DNA of 64,000 nt from Rana temporaria (GCF_905171775.1 NC_053491.1:396976838-397040837); one strand, 5' to 3'; shown: positions 35,158 through 45,826, counted from the first letter of the stretch. Translations and numbers: made by a program. Notes: generated by a model from the sequence alone, not told the origin.

Positions 35158-35450
35158 TTAAGCATCATTAAAATCACTGCTCCAGAAAAAAAACGACTGT
35201 TTTTAAAACTTTTTTCCATTTATACATGTTCCTTGGGGCAAGACCCGGGTTCTCAAAGACGTTTTCACAGGCATACTATAGACACCCAGCAGGTACAATA
35301 TTTAAAGGAATTTTTTTTATTTTTTATTTAAGCATCATTAAAATCACTGCTCTAAAAAAAAAACGACCGTTTTTAAAACTTTTTTCCATTGATACATGTT
35401 CCCTGGGGCAAGACCCGGGTTCTCAAAGATGTTTTACGACAATAACTTGC
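35158..35450. repeat. Imperfect tandem duplication of about 170 bp
   Basis: AAGCATCATTAAAATCACTG to TTCTCAAAGACGTTTT is repeated at 35331-35440. The sequence ACAGGCATACTATAGACACC also matches, inverted, at about 31850. Confidence 0.85.
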
Positions 35451-38400
35451 ATAGTAGGCTTTATTATTATACAAAATGAGCTTTAAAATCAGCACTTTTG
35501 AATTTGAACGTTCGAGTCCCATAGACATCAATGTGGTTCTAAATGTTGGCGTGAACGGTCAGTCCGTTCGAAGGTTCTGGTGCGAACCGACTGCTGCGTT
35601 TTCCCGCACCTGGCAGTCAAAGTAGACTGTGTGTACGTGAAGCCTAACAATTATTTTAAGAGGTGTATTTTTCCCCTATACTGTAAGTACAATGTTATAG
35701 CAACCAGTAATAAGGGGCACCTAGACTATTAGCTATCTATCATAAAGTGTTAATACTCTGTGTAAACCGGGCGAATCTGCACACTTGTAGTGATGCTTTC
35801 TAATGACAAGATATAGTCTGAAATCTAGATATGACATTTCTCTAGCCCTCTCTGAGTCTGTTATTAGAATCGCAAATTCAATTATATGTAATGTGGTAAT
35901 CAATACTACATCTTAATAAGCCATCTGTGAGCAAGTGGACTTCCACAGTGCATTACTCTTGGTAATTGTGTTATACAACATTACAAGGCAGGGCATGAAC
36001 TGTACAAGAAACCTGTACTGAGGAAAATATGGAGGCCGATAATGCTGACCTGCTTCTAATCATATTGGCTGCATGGTTAGTATACTGACATGAGACCTGA
36101 TCTGGAAGAACAGTACACAGCTGGGGCACAGACTTTTATTGCTGGTTGACAGACAAAACCGGTCACTGTACAGATTCTCTACAAGCCTGATGGCCAGATC
36201 ACCACAATTTCTGCGTTCCAGATGTGTTCCTGCATGAGTGTTTCTGATGCATTCTAACACTTGAGATGTGTTCCATACAGAAACAATTTAACATATTCTA
36301 TTTTTGTTGACTGCACTAGAATGCGCTGCACGGGGGTGAAGTAGGTCATTGGAAACCAAGTTAAACTCTGCCCATGCATTCTTGATGCAGAATAAAAACG
36401 TACCGGACCGCATCTAGTGTGACCAAGTCCACTTTCCCATCCATAGGATCTCTAAAGGCAACTGAGTTATAAAAAGGCAAAGACACTTGATGTGCCAGAT
36501 GGTAGAAGCAGGATCCACCCCTGGAAGTGGAGCGCATAAACATGCATCAGCCATCTTATTTGGATAAAGGTTAGAGAACCAGTTACTGTAAAATTGGTCT
36601 TCTGATGAGGTCTCTGCCATCCTTCAACAAGCCCTTTACACTCTATCATTATGAGAAAACAAGGCCCTTGGAAATAGCTGCATGCTTTTTGCGGTGGTAG
36701 GGCATCTGGCCCCTGGAACTAAAGGAGCCAATGAGATTGAAATCAAAAGTATGTGCACCTGACCTTTTTTCATCCATCCCTCAACTCTTACGCGCCTTTT
36801 TTTTTGGTTGCTTGTGGCATGGATATTTGCAGCATACTTTCTGCTATAGCTGCTTTCTGCTATTTCTTAATAGGGTTTAGAATTTTGCACAACCACATGC
36901 TTGTAAACCAACCTGTGCAATTCCATTTCTTTGCCCCTGCAGACTGCATGCAGGCCCAAAATGCACCCTGAGCTGGGCGAGGCATTTCCTATTATGCTGA
37001 CATAAACACATGTGAGCCACTGCCACATGGGGATTTTGGAGAGCATGAAAGCTGCCCAGTGGTGGACTCTGTGGCAATGTGGATTATCCTGGTCAGGATC
37101 GTTGGCGGGTCTTATGTTTTTTTGGAGCATTTGCATTCAGGGTTTCCTCTTCTAAAATAATGCAAAACACCTTCATTTGCATTCCTTGCTCACTCTTTTA
37201 AAAACTAACTTTATAAGTTAAGAGGTAGAGGGGGGTGGGGGTGGGACCTCCGGATGGAAATTTCGGAAGTCAATAGGGCACATGGGCTGCAATAGGGTGT
37301 ATAGTATTATTTCTTTGTATACTTATATTGTGTATTTTTGATAAAATAAAGAATAAAAAAAAAAATAAGGATAATTGAAACTATTAAAGTTCATGAATCC
37401 TCAAAAAAAGAATCTGAGGTAAGTCTTTACCTGGCAGGACTGCAGAGAGAGAGAGGGGGAGAAGCGGTTTTAACTGCAGGTCATTTGCGCCATTGCATGG
37501 TGACTAGCGCTTACCATCACGGTGCTGCCCATCTCCCCGCCCCCTGGGACATCATTCACAGCCGCTCTCAGGCTGAAAATAAAGCCAAGAAAGCAGAGTG
37601 GCGGTGAGCTTTGTGTTATCATTCATATTCTCTGAAAAATAGCCAAGAAATCATAAATTCTGCCAGGGTATGTAAACTTATGAGACAACTGTATATATTG
37701 TTTTAGCAGACACCCTATGAAATAAAATGGTGGTCGTTGCAACTTTTTATGTTACACAGTATTTGCGCCAAAAAATTTTAAAGTTTTTTTTTGTTTGTTT
37801 TTTTAACTGTTTCGTGAATAAAAAATAAAAAAAAACCACTAAAGATAACCCAATTTCTTTGTATAATGTGAAAGGTGATGTTACGCCAATTAAATAGATA
37901 CCTAACATGTCACGCTTTAAAATTCCGCACACATTTGTGGAATGGTGCCAAACTTTAATACTTAAAAAATCTCCACAGGCGACAGATTTTTTTACAGATT
38001 ACATGTTTAGATTTACAGAGGAGGTCTAGTGCTAGAATTATTGATCTCGTTCTAACAATTGCGGCGTATGTAACCTGTGTGTATCTAGCTTTGATACCAG
38101 CCAGTGCCTCACCAGCCACTGACCTCACTGCATGTCTCTGCTGGCAGTCATGTCTCACATATGAGAAATAACAGAATGTCTACCACGGCCAGAATCTTCA
38201 AGTCACAACCGACACCCAACACGCGGCATGCAACTTGATTTTAGGGTCTGCGAATGGTTTAGACAGGAAATTAACCAGACAAGAGGGTTCTGAGAAACCT
38301 CACCTACAAAATGTAGTCAGTTTTTTGCTAGATTTGTCTTTTTTTGCCAATTACAGGAAAAGGATACATGAAGACTGAAATGGAAAGGTCATTTTTACTA

Positions 38401-38543
38401 TAATGAACAGCTTGTGTGGTAATCATGTTATATTGCCTTTTTATAAAACCAAAGTATCTTAAAAGCCCCGGGTGCCATTTAAACCCCTTTTCTTACAAAC
38501 TGGACAGAAAACAGACAAACATTTTCACTATGTTTAACCCATA
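35451..38543. other. Intergenic DNA, no gene seen
   Basis: 35490-35640 is a frog repeat fragment with GTTCGAGTCCCATAGACATC. 37660-38060 is a decayed piece of the same large repeat seen at 20060-20300 and, inverted, 48340-48540. The remaining sequence has no coding signal. Confidence 0.4.
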
Positions 38544-38548
38544 AAGTC

Positions 38549-39108
38549 TGTGATGCAATTGCCTATATGTCTCAGTTTAATTCTCCCTGCTTGCCCTGTG
38601 TGATTCTGTCCTCGGCTAACAGGTTATTGAAGTGCTAATGTCCCCTCACTATTTCTAAAGGTTAATTGATCTATTGTGTTGTGTGAAGGAGATCTGTGTT
38701 TAAGTGGCTTGTGTTAATTATTCTGATTGCTCCATTGTGGTAATTATCTCTCTATATGCGGGGTCGAGCTGTCTAGTTAATGTATTCAGTACAACTAGTA
38801 ATCAGCGTCATTGATGTCATTGTCTAAAGAAAATGTGTTTTCAGCATCGGCTCCGTCGTGTCTGCCTAATCATCTGTATGGAAGCCCCAGTGTGAGGGGG
38901 GGGCGGAGATTTGTCATTGTAACAGTTTTGGAAATTACATATAAGCTGTGTGATATAACATTAAAGGCTGTCTTGTTCTAGCAGTAAGCCTGGACTCATG
39001 TGTGGCTTAATGGGCGATCTCAGGAATATTCCTCCTAGTGGAATATTGGGTGACGTTCTTATGGAAGAAGGGAATCTTTGACGGGGATATCATACCAATA
39101 CCGTCACA
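38549..39108 (+). repeat. 5' LTR
   Basis: 560 bp, TG...CA. It matches 41257-41816 except for four substitutions, near the left end (three within the first 60 bases) and at the CTCCGTCG/CTCTGTCG site. Confidence 0.95.
38901..38965 (+). promoter_or_regulatory. Candidate LTR promoter and poly(A) signal
   Basis: A G-rich GC box (GGGCGG at 38901-38906) lies about 35 bases before TATAAG (38940-38945), and ATTAAA (38960-38965) follows. The order and spacing suit a U3/R boundary. The same elements are in the 3' LTR. Confidence 0.45.
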
Positions 39109-39130
39109 ATTGGTTGGCAGCAGAGGGATT
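39109..39130 (+). other. Candidate primer-binding site
   Basis: ATTGGTTGGCAGCAGAGGGA directly follows the 5' LTR. A TGG start a few bases after the LTR is the usual form, complementary to a tRNA CCA end. I cannot name the tRNA. Confidence 0.45.
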
Positions 39131-39243
39131 TTCCTTTCTACTCTCCTTTACACCCGGATTCCAAGCAGACACTGGAAGAACTACTGGAAGTTCGTGGAAG
39201 GATTGCTAGCAACAAAACCAAGCGGGTCATCATAGCAGAATCA

Positions 39244-40182
39244 ATGGAGATAGACCAGGAGGACGGGATTGCAGCAACGCCAGCAGTACAAGAGATGGAG
39301 ACACCAGTGATTCAGGAGGAGGAATCGCCAGCCAACAAGCTAATGAGAGAGAAGCTAGCATGGTTCGGCCCGAACCCAACGACGGATGTGGTGCTGAAAG
39401 TGATGGACCTGTTAGCGAAGGAGGCTAAACAAATAAGAGACGCAGAGCTACAGAAGGATAAACAAATAAGAGACGCAGAACTACAGTTAAAACTGGCAGC
39501 AGTCCGACAAGCAGCCGCACATTCTCCAAACAGTGAGTACAGCACAGCAGACGCAAGGAAGATTCCGTTTAGCGCTTTTAAAGCTTTTGATGAAAAGGAC
39601 TGTGAGATTGATAACTACCTGGCAGATTTTGAGCGACAATGTAACCTGCACCGAATAGCTAGAGGAGAGTGGGTTGCAATATTGTCAGGCAAAGCTTCTG
39701 ATGCTTTCCGGACCGTGCCAGATCAGGATATCCATAGCTACGCCCGGGTTAAAGAAGCGCTCCTGGCTCGTTATGCAGTAACCCCAGAGTCCCACCGACA
39801 GAAGTTCAGGGACTCACGCAAAACCACAGAAGACTCTTACGCGGAATGGGCATGCCAGTTATCCCTGTCGGCCTCTAACTGGGTTAACAGCAGCCAGGCC
39901 ACCACCGCAGAGGACATTTTGCAACTAATGCTCCTGGAGCAATTTTACAATCACATCCAGACAGATGTCAAAGATTGGGTGAGAGATCGCAGGCCCATGA
40001 CTCTACCAGAGGCCGCGAAGTTGGCGGATGAATATGCGGATACTCGCAAGACAAACCAGGTCACACCACGGGTACAACCTCCACGACCAACGGCGCCCTC
40101 ACACCCACCAGCCGCTAGATACCAACCTCCTAACAGACCGATGACATCTAGCCCTCGCTATCCACGCCAGGAGGACAACTAA
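39244..40182 (+). CDS. Gypsy gag-like protein with SCAN-like capsid domain
   Basis: 312 codons. The N-terminus is acidic with a duplicated KQIRDAELQ segment (about residues 62-80). FSAFKAFDEKDCEIDNYLAD begins the capsid-like region. A SCAN/retroviral capsid C-terminal type helical domain follows, with ILSGKASDAFRTVP, LLARYAVTPESHRQKFRDS, ILQLMLLEQFYNHI and DWVRDRRPMTLPEAAKLADE. The vertebrate SCAN domain is known to derive from a Gypsy (Gmr1-like) gag. The end is Pro-rich. The frame stops at TAA 40180-40182, immediately before the zinc knuckle, and resumes in the same frame. It would assemble retrotransposon particles. Confidence 0.85.
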   Translation: MEIDQEDGIAATPAVQEMETPVIQEEESPANKLMREKLAWFGPNPTTDVVLKVMDLLAKEAKQIRDAELQKDKQIRDAELQLKLAAVRQAAAHSPNSEYSTADARKIPFSAFKAFDEKDCEIDNYLADFERQCNLHRIARGEWVAILSGKASDAFRTVPDQDIHSYARVKEALLARYAVTPESHRQKFRDSRKTTEDSYAEWACQLSLSASNWVNSSQATTAEDILQLMLLEQFYNHIQTDVKDWVRDRRPMTLPEAAKLADEYADTRKTNQVTPRVQPPRPTAPSHPPAARYQPPNRPMTSSPRYPRQEDN

Positions 40183-40878
40183 CAACGCTGCTTCCGGTGC
40201 AAACAGCTGGGTCACTTCAAGCAGAATTGCCCCATGAATGACAACACCAGGTCAAATTGGTCTCAACCTGGGTACCGCCCACCAGCAGCAGCCCATTGTG
40301 TAGACTCGGCTTGGGATCTCCAGGAGCTGGGTCAGGAAGAACCATTGGACACCCTTTACGAAGTCCTCACGGTACAATCTGTTATTACGGACAACAGGGA
40401 ACACCATTGTCAGCTAGTCATGGGCGACAGCCCTGAGCCGGAGGGGCCCTGGAGGGAGCTGGGCAGAAAGAGGCACCGCCGGCTACCCCCCAAGAAGAAG
40501 AGGTCCTGGAAGCCGTATAACAAGCTGACCTGGGAGGATAAGAAGCGACTGGAGGAGAGGGAGTCGCAGCGGGCGTCCCAGATGCGGGCCGAGATGTTCG
40601 CCAAGGGCCCACCGGTGGCCCCTTACACCACCACCCAGTTCCTGATGATGAAGGACCACGTGGAGAGCCTGCAGGACATGAGCAAGCAGGAGCTGATCCG
40701 TGAGTACATAGAGCTGGAGGAGTGCATAAGCCGCATGGAGGAGGAGAACAACCACCTGAGGTCACAGCAGGCTGACCCCCCCAGGCTCCATGAACTGGAG
40801 ATGGAGCTGGAGAAGCTCAAAGAGGAGAACTGGCGGCTGCAGAGGGAGCAGAGGGTGGCTGACCCTATGGGGCCCTGA
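40183..40878 (+). CDS. CCHC zinc knuckle fused to a HEXIM1/2-like P-TEFb inhibitor domain
   Basis: The frame is the same as gag after its TAA. It opens with CFRCKQLGHFKQNCP (40189 on), a C-x2-C-x4-H-x4-C knuckle. From the first ATG (40234) there are 214 codons. Residues 75-90 (ELGRKRHRRLPPKKKR) match the HEXIM arginine-rich motif that binds 7SK snRNA. Residues 92-128 read WKPYNKLTWEDKKRLEER and RASQMRAEMFAKGPPVAP. Residues 130-137 (PYTTTQFL) correspond to the P-TEFb-inhibitory PYNT motif. Residues 143-205 (HVESLQDMSKQELIREYIEL and a Leu-zipper-like helix) match the cyclin-T-binding coiled coil. The acidic middle of HEXIM is missing between FLM and HVESLQ. The segment is markedly GC-rich compared with gag. 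Host-gene capture is an inference; homology is clear by eye. Confidence 0.9.
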   Translation, partial: QRCFRCKQLGHFKQNCPMNDNTRSNWSQPGYRPPAAAHCVDSAWDLQELGQEEPLDTLYEVLTVQSVITDNREHHCQLVMGDSPEPEGPWRELGRKRHRRLPPKKKRSWKPYNKLTWEDKKRLEERESQRASQMRAEMFAKGPPVAPYTTTQFLMMKDHVESLQDMSKQELIREYIELEECISRMEEENNHLRSQQADPPRLHELEMELEKLKEENWRLQREQRVADPMGP

Positions 40879-41256
40879 TTCCCCCCCCCCCCCGAACTCT
40901 GAGCACCGGTGCTACAGCATGTCAACGAATATAACTTTTTCTTTTTTTTTATGAATCTCCTGTGATTGTCACTTCAGAGCCATAACCTGCCCCTCCCATA
41001 GCGGGACACCTAGACGGCGGCGCACAGACCCATTCGCCGTCTTCTGGTGACTTTGCAGATCGCACAAAGACTTGGGGACTGACCGGCGTGTGATCCGACG
41101 ACCCGGTGGCATACCTGAGTCTGAAGCAGTTGCCAAGGGAGGTCAGTCACGCCAAACGGAGTTAACCTCGGACTAAAAGCTCTGAACCCGTCAACCCTAC
41201 TGGACCAGGGAAGGTCCAACCGGGTTTGCCGGAGCAGGGAGAAAAAGGGGGGCCAT
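40879..41256 (+). other. 3' untranslated part of the HEXIM-bearing element and polypurine tract
   Basis: It starts with a C run, then a sequence with no frame. AGGGAGAAAAAGGGGGG at about 41237-41252 just before the 3' LTR is a good polypurine tract for plus-strand priming. No integrase or RT motif is seen on either strand. Confidence 0.65.
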
Positions 41257-41816
41257 TGTGATGCATTTGCCTATATGTCTCAGTTTAATTCTCCCTGCTT
41301 GCCATGTGTGATTCCGTCCTCGGCTAACAGGTTATTGAAGTGCTAATGTCCCCTCACTATTTCTAAAGGTTAATTGATCTATTGTGTTGTGTGAAGGAGA
41401 TCTGTGTTTAAGTGGCTTGTGTTAATTATTCTGATTGCTCCATTGTGGTAATTATCTCTCTATATGCGGGGTCGAGCTGTCTAGTTAATGTATTCAGTAC
41501 AACTAGTAATCAGCGTCATTGATGTCATTGTCTAAAGAAAATGTGTTTTCAGCATCGGCTCTGTCGTGTCTGCCTAATCATCTGTATGGAAGCCCCAGTG
41601 TGAGGGGGGGGCGGAGATTTGTCATTGTAACAGTTTTGGAAATTACATATAAGCTGTGTGATATAACATTAAAGGCTGTCTTGTTCTAGCAGTAAGCCTG
41701 GACTCATGTGTGGCTTAATGGGCGATCTCAGGAATATTCCTCCTAGTGGAATATTGGGTGACGTTCTTATGGAAGAAGGGAATCTTTGACGGGGATATCA
41801 TACCAATACCGTCACA
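41257..41816 (+). repeat. 3' LTR
   Basis: 560 bp, TGTGATGC...CGTCACA, followed by AAGTC. See the 5' LTR. Confidence 0.95.
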
Positions 41817-41821
41817 AAGTC

Positions 41822-43201
41822 TACCTGAGTTTTTGATATCTGTTCATTATGTACACCAATTGAATTTCTACATTATGACACGTGAAGCGATTGTGTGATT
41901 GCAAGAAGCAATCCCTCCTGAATTGCTTTGTAGGATGAGGTTCAAGCAGTGACCCTTTCAGAGGGGGTTGGGAAGGGCTCATCCATGCTGATGCAGGTCA
42001 TTGGAAAAATATTAAGTCCTCATTTATCAAACTGTCTAAAAGGCAGAACTGTTCTTGTTCCAAGTATCAGCCGCTCTTCTTTCTGCCCTCTAAAGCTAGG
42101 ATAGACATAGAGAGGAGGCTCCCACAGAACTTGAGCAATAAATGAGACCATAAAGAAGATGATTGGCTCTATAGGTGATGAGAGTCAAACGCAAGAGATA
42201 ACGTGTAATAAAAAGTACTAAAACATACTGTGAAAACTATGAGGAAATAAATGTAAATAATCTTCATCATATACAGACAGCAATATTGTGATTGGGAAAT
42301 CCAGAGCTTTGTATAGGGCTGACCTAAACTTACCCTCAAACCTTGATTCCCCTAGGTTTTTTATTTCCTTGTTCCTGTTGCTTGTATTACTCCCTGTGAC
42401 ATCAGGCTTGTAAGAATCCTACTGATGTAGACTCACCCCCAGAACTACATCTTCCAAGAGCCCTTTCCCTATACACACACAGCCTGTGAGCAGGTAGCAG
42501 GAAAGTATTAATGGCATGTGTGTTAGACACAAGCCCACCAGATCATTTCACATGGCCTCCGCCCACACCTTGTCTCAGCAGTTGGCAGAAGAGGTAATCT
42601 TGACATATGATGTAAGGAGGGGGGGGGGGGGGGGGGGTTGTGCTCTGGTCACCTAGTCTTAAAGCTACAACTGGCCCTTTGAGGGCAAAATATAATGCTG
42701 ATGCAGCCAGCAACGACATGAAGTTTGGCATCCGCTTTATAGAAATAAAATAAAAGCATGGATGTGGAATGGGATAAAAGGGTCGGGGAATAGGTGGAGT
42801 TCTGTAGTCCAGCAAGCAGAGCTAGTAACACTGCTTCTTATTCCAGAGCAGAATATGCACTGTGTTGTCTACTCCAACAGGAAGATAGGAGCACATTGGA
42901 TTTCTGGCAGGTGTACTTGTAGCATTTTTAGAGATAAAACATAGGGAAACAGGCATGTATGGCAGAGATATACAGAATATGTTTTTGTTTTTATTTTGCC
43001 CTGACATACACTTTAACGGTACCTACTTGATGCAGAGCTTTGTTCATGGTTCCCTTGTGACACATTTATAAGATTAAAGATGTTCAGAACCTTCACGGGG
43101 CGATACTAACTTTTATCCAATTAAGCTAACGGTTACAGCCATTCTATCAACAGGATAAACTACAGTTACTTACAAGATATGATAAAAGCATTATTTCTTT
43201 T
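41822..43201. other. Intergenic, nothing recognised apart from poly(G)
   Basis: A G run of over 20 at 42617-42638. No coding signal or inverted ends noticed. Confidence 0.4.
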
Positions 43202-43659
43202 GTTTAAAGCAGGGGTCTCCAAACTACGGCCCGCGGGCCACATCCGGCCCGCCAGGCCATTTCTTCCGGCCCGCAGCGTGAATCCTTAGTCCACCTGTTA
43301 GTTGTGGAACCTGCGCTGCATATTCGCCCCCGGCAATATGCAGCGCAGGTCCCGCAATCCCTCCCGGCGTCTCACTGTGTGTGTTGGCTGCTGGGACCAC
43401 GGCATCCCAGCAGCCAATGAGGTGTTTAGGGCAGACCCGTTGCCGCCTCCCTGCTCCCGCCTCCCGCCTCGCTGTTAACCAGTAACGAGTGTGTAATACC
43501 AGCGGGGCGGGAGTCAGGAGATGCAGCAGGTCTGCACAGCCAGTGATGGAGAGTGGAGACGCGCTGGACACATGCAAGGAGGGGGGGCTGATACACTTGT
43601 GTGGGGGTGGGTTGAATGGCGCTGATGGGGCACAAACATCTGGGGGCTGATGACTCTGC

Positions 43660-44320
43660 TTGGGACACACGTGGAGGGGGGGTTGTAGACTGACGGGGAC
43701 ACACATTTTGGGGGGCTGATGACTCTGATGGGGACACAAATGTGGGGGGGGGGGCTGATGACTCTGATGGGGACATACATGTGGGGGGGGGCTGATGACT
43801 GATGGGGACATAAATGTGGGGGGGGGGGGTGATGACTCTGATGGGGACATACATGTGGGGGGGGCTGATGACTCTGATGGGGACATACATGTGGGGGGGG
43901 GGCTCTGATGACTCTGATGGGGACACAAATGTGGGGGGGGTGATGACTCTGATGGGGACATACATGTGGGGGGGGGGCTGATGACTGATGGGGACATAAA
44001 TGTGGGGGGGGGGTGATGACTCTGATGGGGACATACATGTAGGGGGGGGCTGATGACTGATGGGGACATACATGTGGGGGGGGGGGGGGGCTGATGACTG
44101 ATGGGGACATAAATGTGGGGGGGGGGTGATGACTCTGATGGGGACACAAATGTGGGGGGGGGGGGGCTGATGACTCTGATGGGGACATACATGTGGGGGG
44201 GGGGCTGATGACTGATGGGGACATAAATGTGGGGGGGGGGGGGGATGACTCTGATGGGGACACAAATATCTGTGGGGTCTGATGGGGACACACATGTGGG
44301 GGGGGGGGCCTGATGATTCT
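43660..44320. repeat. G-rich minisatellite, about 36-bp unit
   Basis: The unit is GCTGATGACTCTGATGGGGA followed by CATACATGTG and a G run of 7 to 15. About 15 copies with variable G length, present inside the hAT element. Confidence 0.9.
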
Positions 44321-45592
44321 GATGGGGACACAGATGGATGTGGACACAGATGGATGGGGACACAGATGGATGGGGACACAGATGGATGTGGACACAGATG
44401 GATGGGGACACAGATGGATGTGGACACAGATGAATGGGGACACAGATGGATGTGGACACAGATGGATGGGGACACAGATGGATGGGGACACAGATGGATG
44501 TGGACACAGATGGATGGGGACACAGATGAATGGGGACACAGATGGATGTGGACACAGATGGATGGGGACACAGATGAATGGGGACACAGATAATTGGGGA
44601 CACAGATGGATGTGGACACAGATGGATGTGGACACAGATGGATGTGGACACAGATGGATGGGGACACAGATGGATGTGGACACAGATGGATGGGGGCACA
44701 GATGAATGGGGACACAGATGAATGGGGAGACTGATGGGGACACAGATGAATGGGGACACAGATGAATGGGGACACAGATGAATGGGGAGACTGATGGGGA
44801 CACAGATGATGGGGACACAGATGAATGGGGACACAGATGAATGGGGAGACTGATGGGGACACAGATGATTGGGGACACAGATGATTGGGGACACAGATGA
44901 TGGGGACACAGATGAATGGGGACACAGATGAATGGGGACACAGATGATGGGGACACAGATGTATGGGAAGACTGATGGGCACACAGATGAATGGGAAGAC
45001 TGATGGGGATACAGATGAATGGGGACACAGATGGATGGGGACACAGATGGATGGGGACACAGATGGATGGGGACACAGATGAATGGGGAGACTGATGGGG
45101 ACACAGATGAATGGGGAGACTGATGGGGACACAGATGATGGGGACACAGATGAATGGGGACACATGATGGGGACACAGATGTATGGGAAGACTGATGGGG
45201 ACACAGATGAATGGGAAGACTGATGGGGACACAGATGAATGGGGACACAGATGGATGGGGACACAGATGGATGGGGACACAGATGGATGGGGACACAGAT
45301 GAATGGGGAGACTGATGGGGACACAGATGAATGGGGAGACTGATGGGGACACAGATGAATGGAGAGACTGATGGGGACACAGATGGATGGGGACACAGAT
45401 GGATGGGGACACAGATGGATGGGGACACAGATGGATGGGCACACAGATGGATGGGGACACAGATGGATGGGCACACAGATGGATGGGCACACAGATGGAT
45501 GGGCACACAGATGGATGGGGACACAGATGGATGGGCACACAGATGGATGGGCACACAGATGGATGGGGACACAGATGGATGGGGACACGGAT
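44321..45592. repeat. 16-bp minisatellite (GATGGATGGGGACACA)
   Basis: Tandem 16-mers, interspersed from 44700 with GAATGGGGAGACTGATGGGG units giving a higher-order period. Stop-free frames of 794, 720 and 696 codons exist on the minus strand (HLCPHPSV-type repeats) purely because of the repeat; I do not call them genes. Confidence 0.93.
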
Positions 45593-45826
45593 GTAAAGCC
45601 TCATGCACGCTGGAAGTTTAGCCCCGCTGCATGATGCTCCAGCGTTTAGGTGCCAGCAAAGAATATAGGAGCACCATCCAGTCCTGCTGTCAGCAGTAAG
45701 TCAAATTCTATTCTATTCTTCTTCTACTGTGGATTTATTTATAAATTATGTTTCCGGCCCGCGAATATGTGTGAAATATAGAATGTGGCCCTCGAAGTAA
45801 AAAGTTTGGAGACCCCTGGTTTAAAG

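Larger units (their letters stand above)
38549..41816 (+). mobile_element. Non-autonomous Gypsy-type LTR retrotransposon carrying a HEXIM-like gene
   Basis: Two 560-bp LTRs begin TGTGATGC and end CGTCACA. They are flanked by AAGTC (38544-38548 and 41817-41821), a 5-bp target duplication. Between them are a gag-like frame with SCAN-like capsid, a CCHC knuckle and, where protease/RT/integrase should be, a HEXIM1/2-like coding segment. The internal region is only 2.15 kb and shows no pol. The LTRs differ at 4 of 560 positions by my reading (about 0.7 percent), so insertion is recent. Mobilisation would need pol from a related autonomous element (inference). Confidence 0.92.
43210..45818. mobile_element. 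hAT element, 2.6 kb, with 8-bp target duplication
   Basis: CAGGGGTCTCCAAACTACGG at the left and AGTTTGGAGACCCCTG at the right, flanked by GTTTAAAG twice (43202-43209 and 45819-45826). Subterminal GGCCCGCGGGCC is typical of hAT families. Most of the inside (about 43660-45590) is minisatellite. No transposase. Confidence 0.93.

Noticed and set aside
38549..41816. HEXIM segment as a host processed pseudogene that merely landed in a retroelement
   Set aside because: It is in the same frame as gag, has no poly(A) tail or target duplication of its own at the borders, and replaces pol exactly between gag and the polypurine tract. I cannot exclude it without other copies.
43224..45608. A 794-codon minus-strand frame (and two others of about 700 codons) rich in HLCPHPSV repeats
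   Set aside because: It is entirely the translation of G-rich minisatellites within a hAT element; three overlapping frames are equally open, and there is no domain, splice or promoter evidence.
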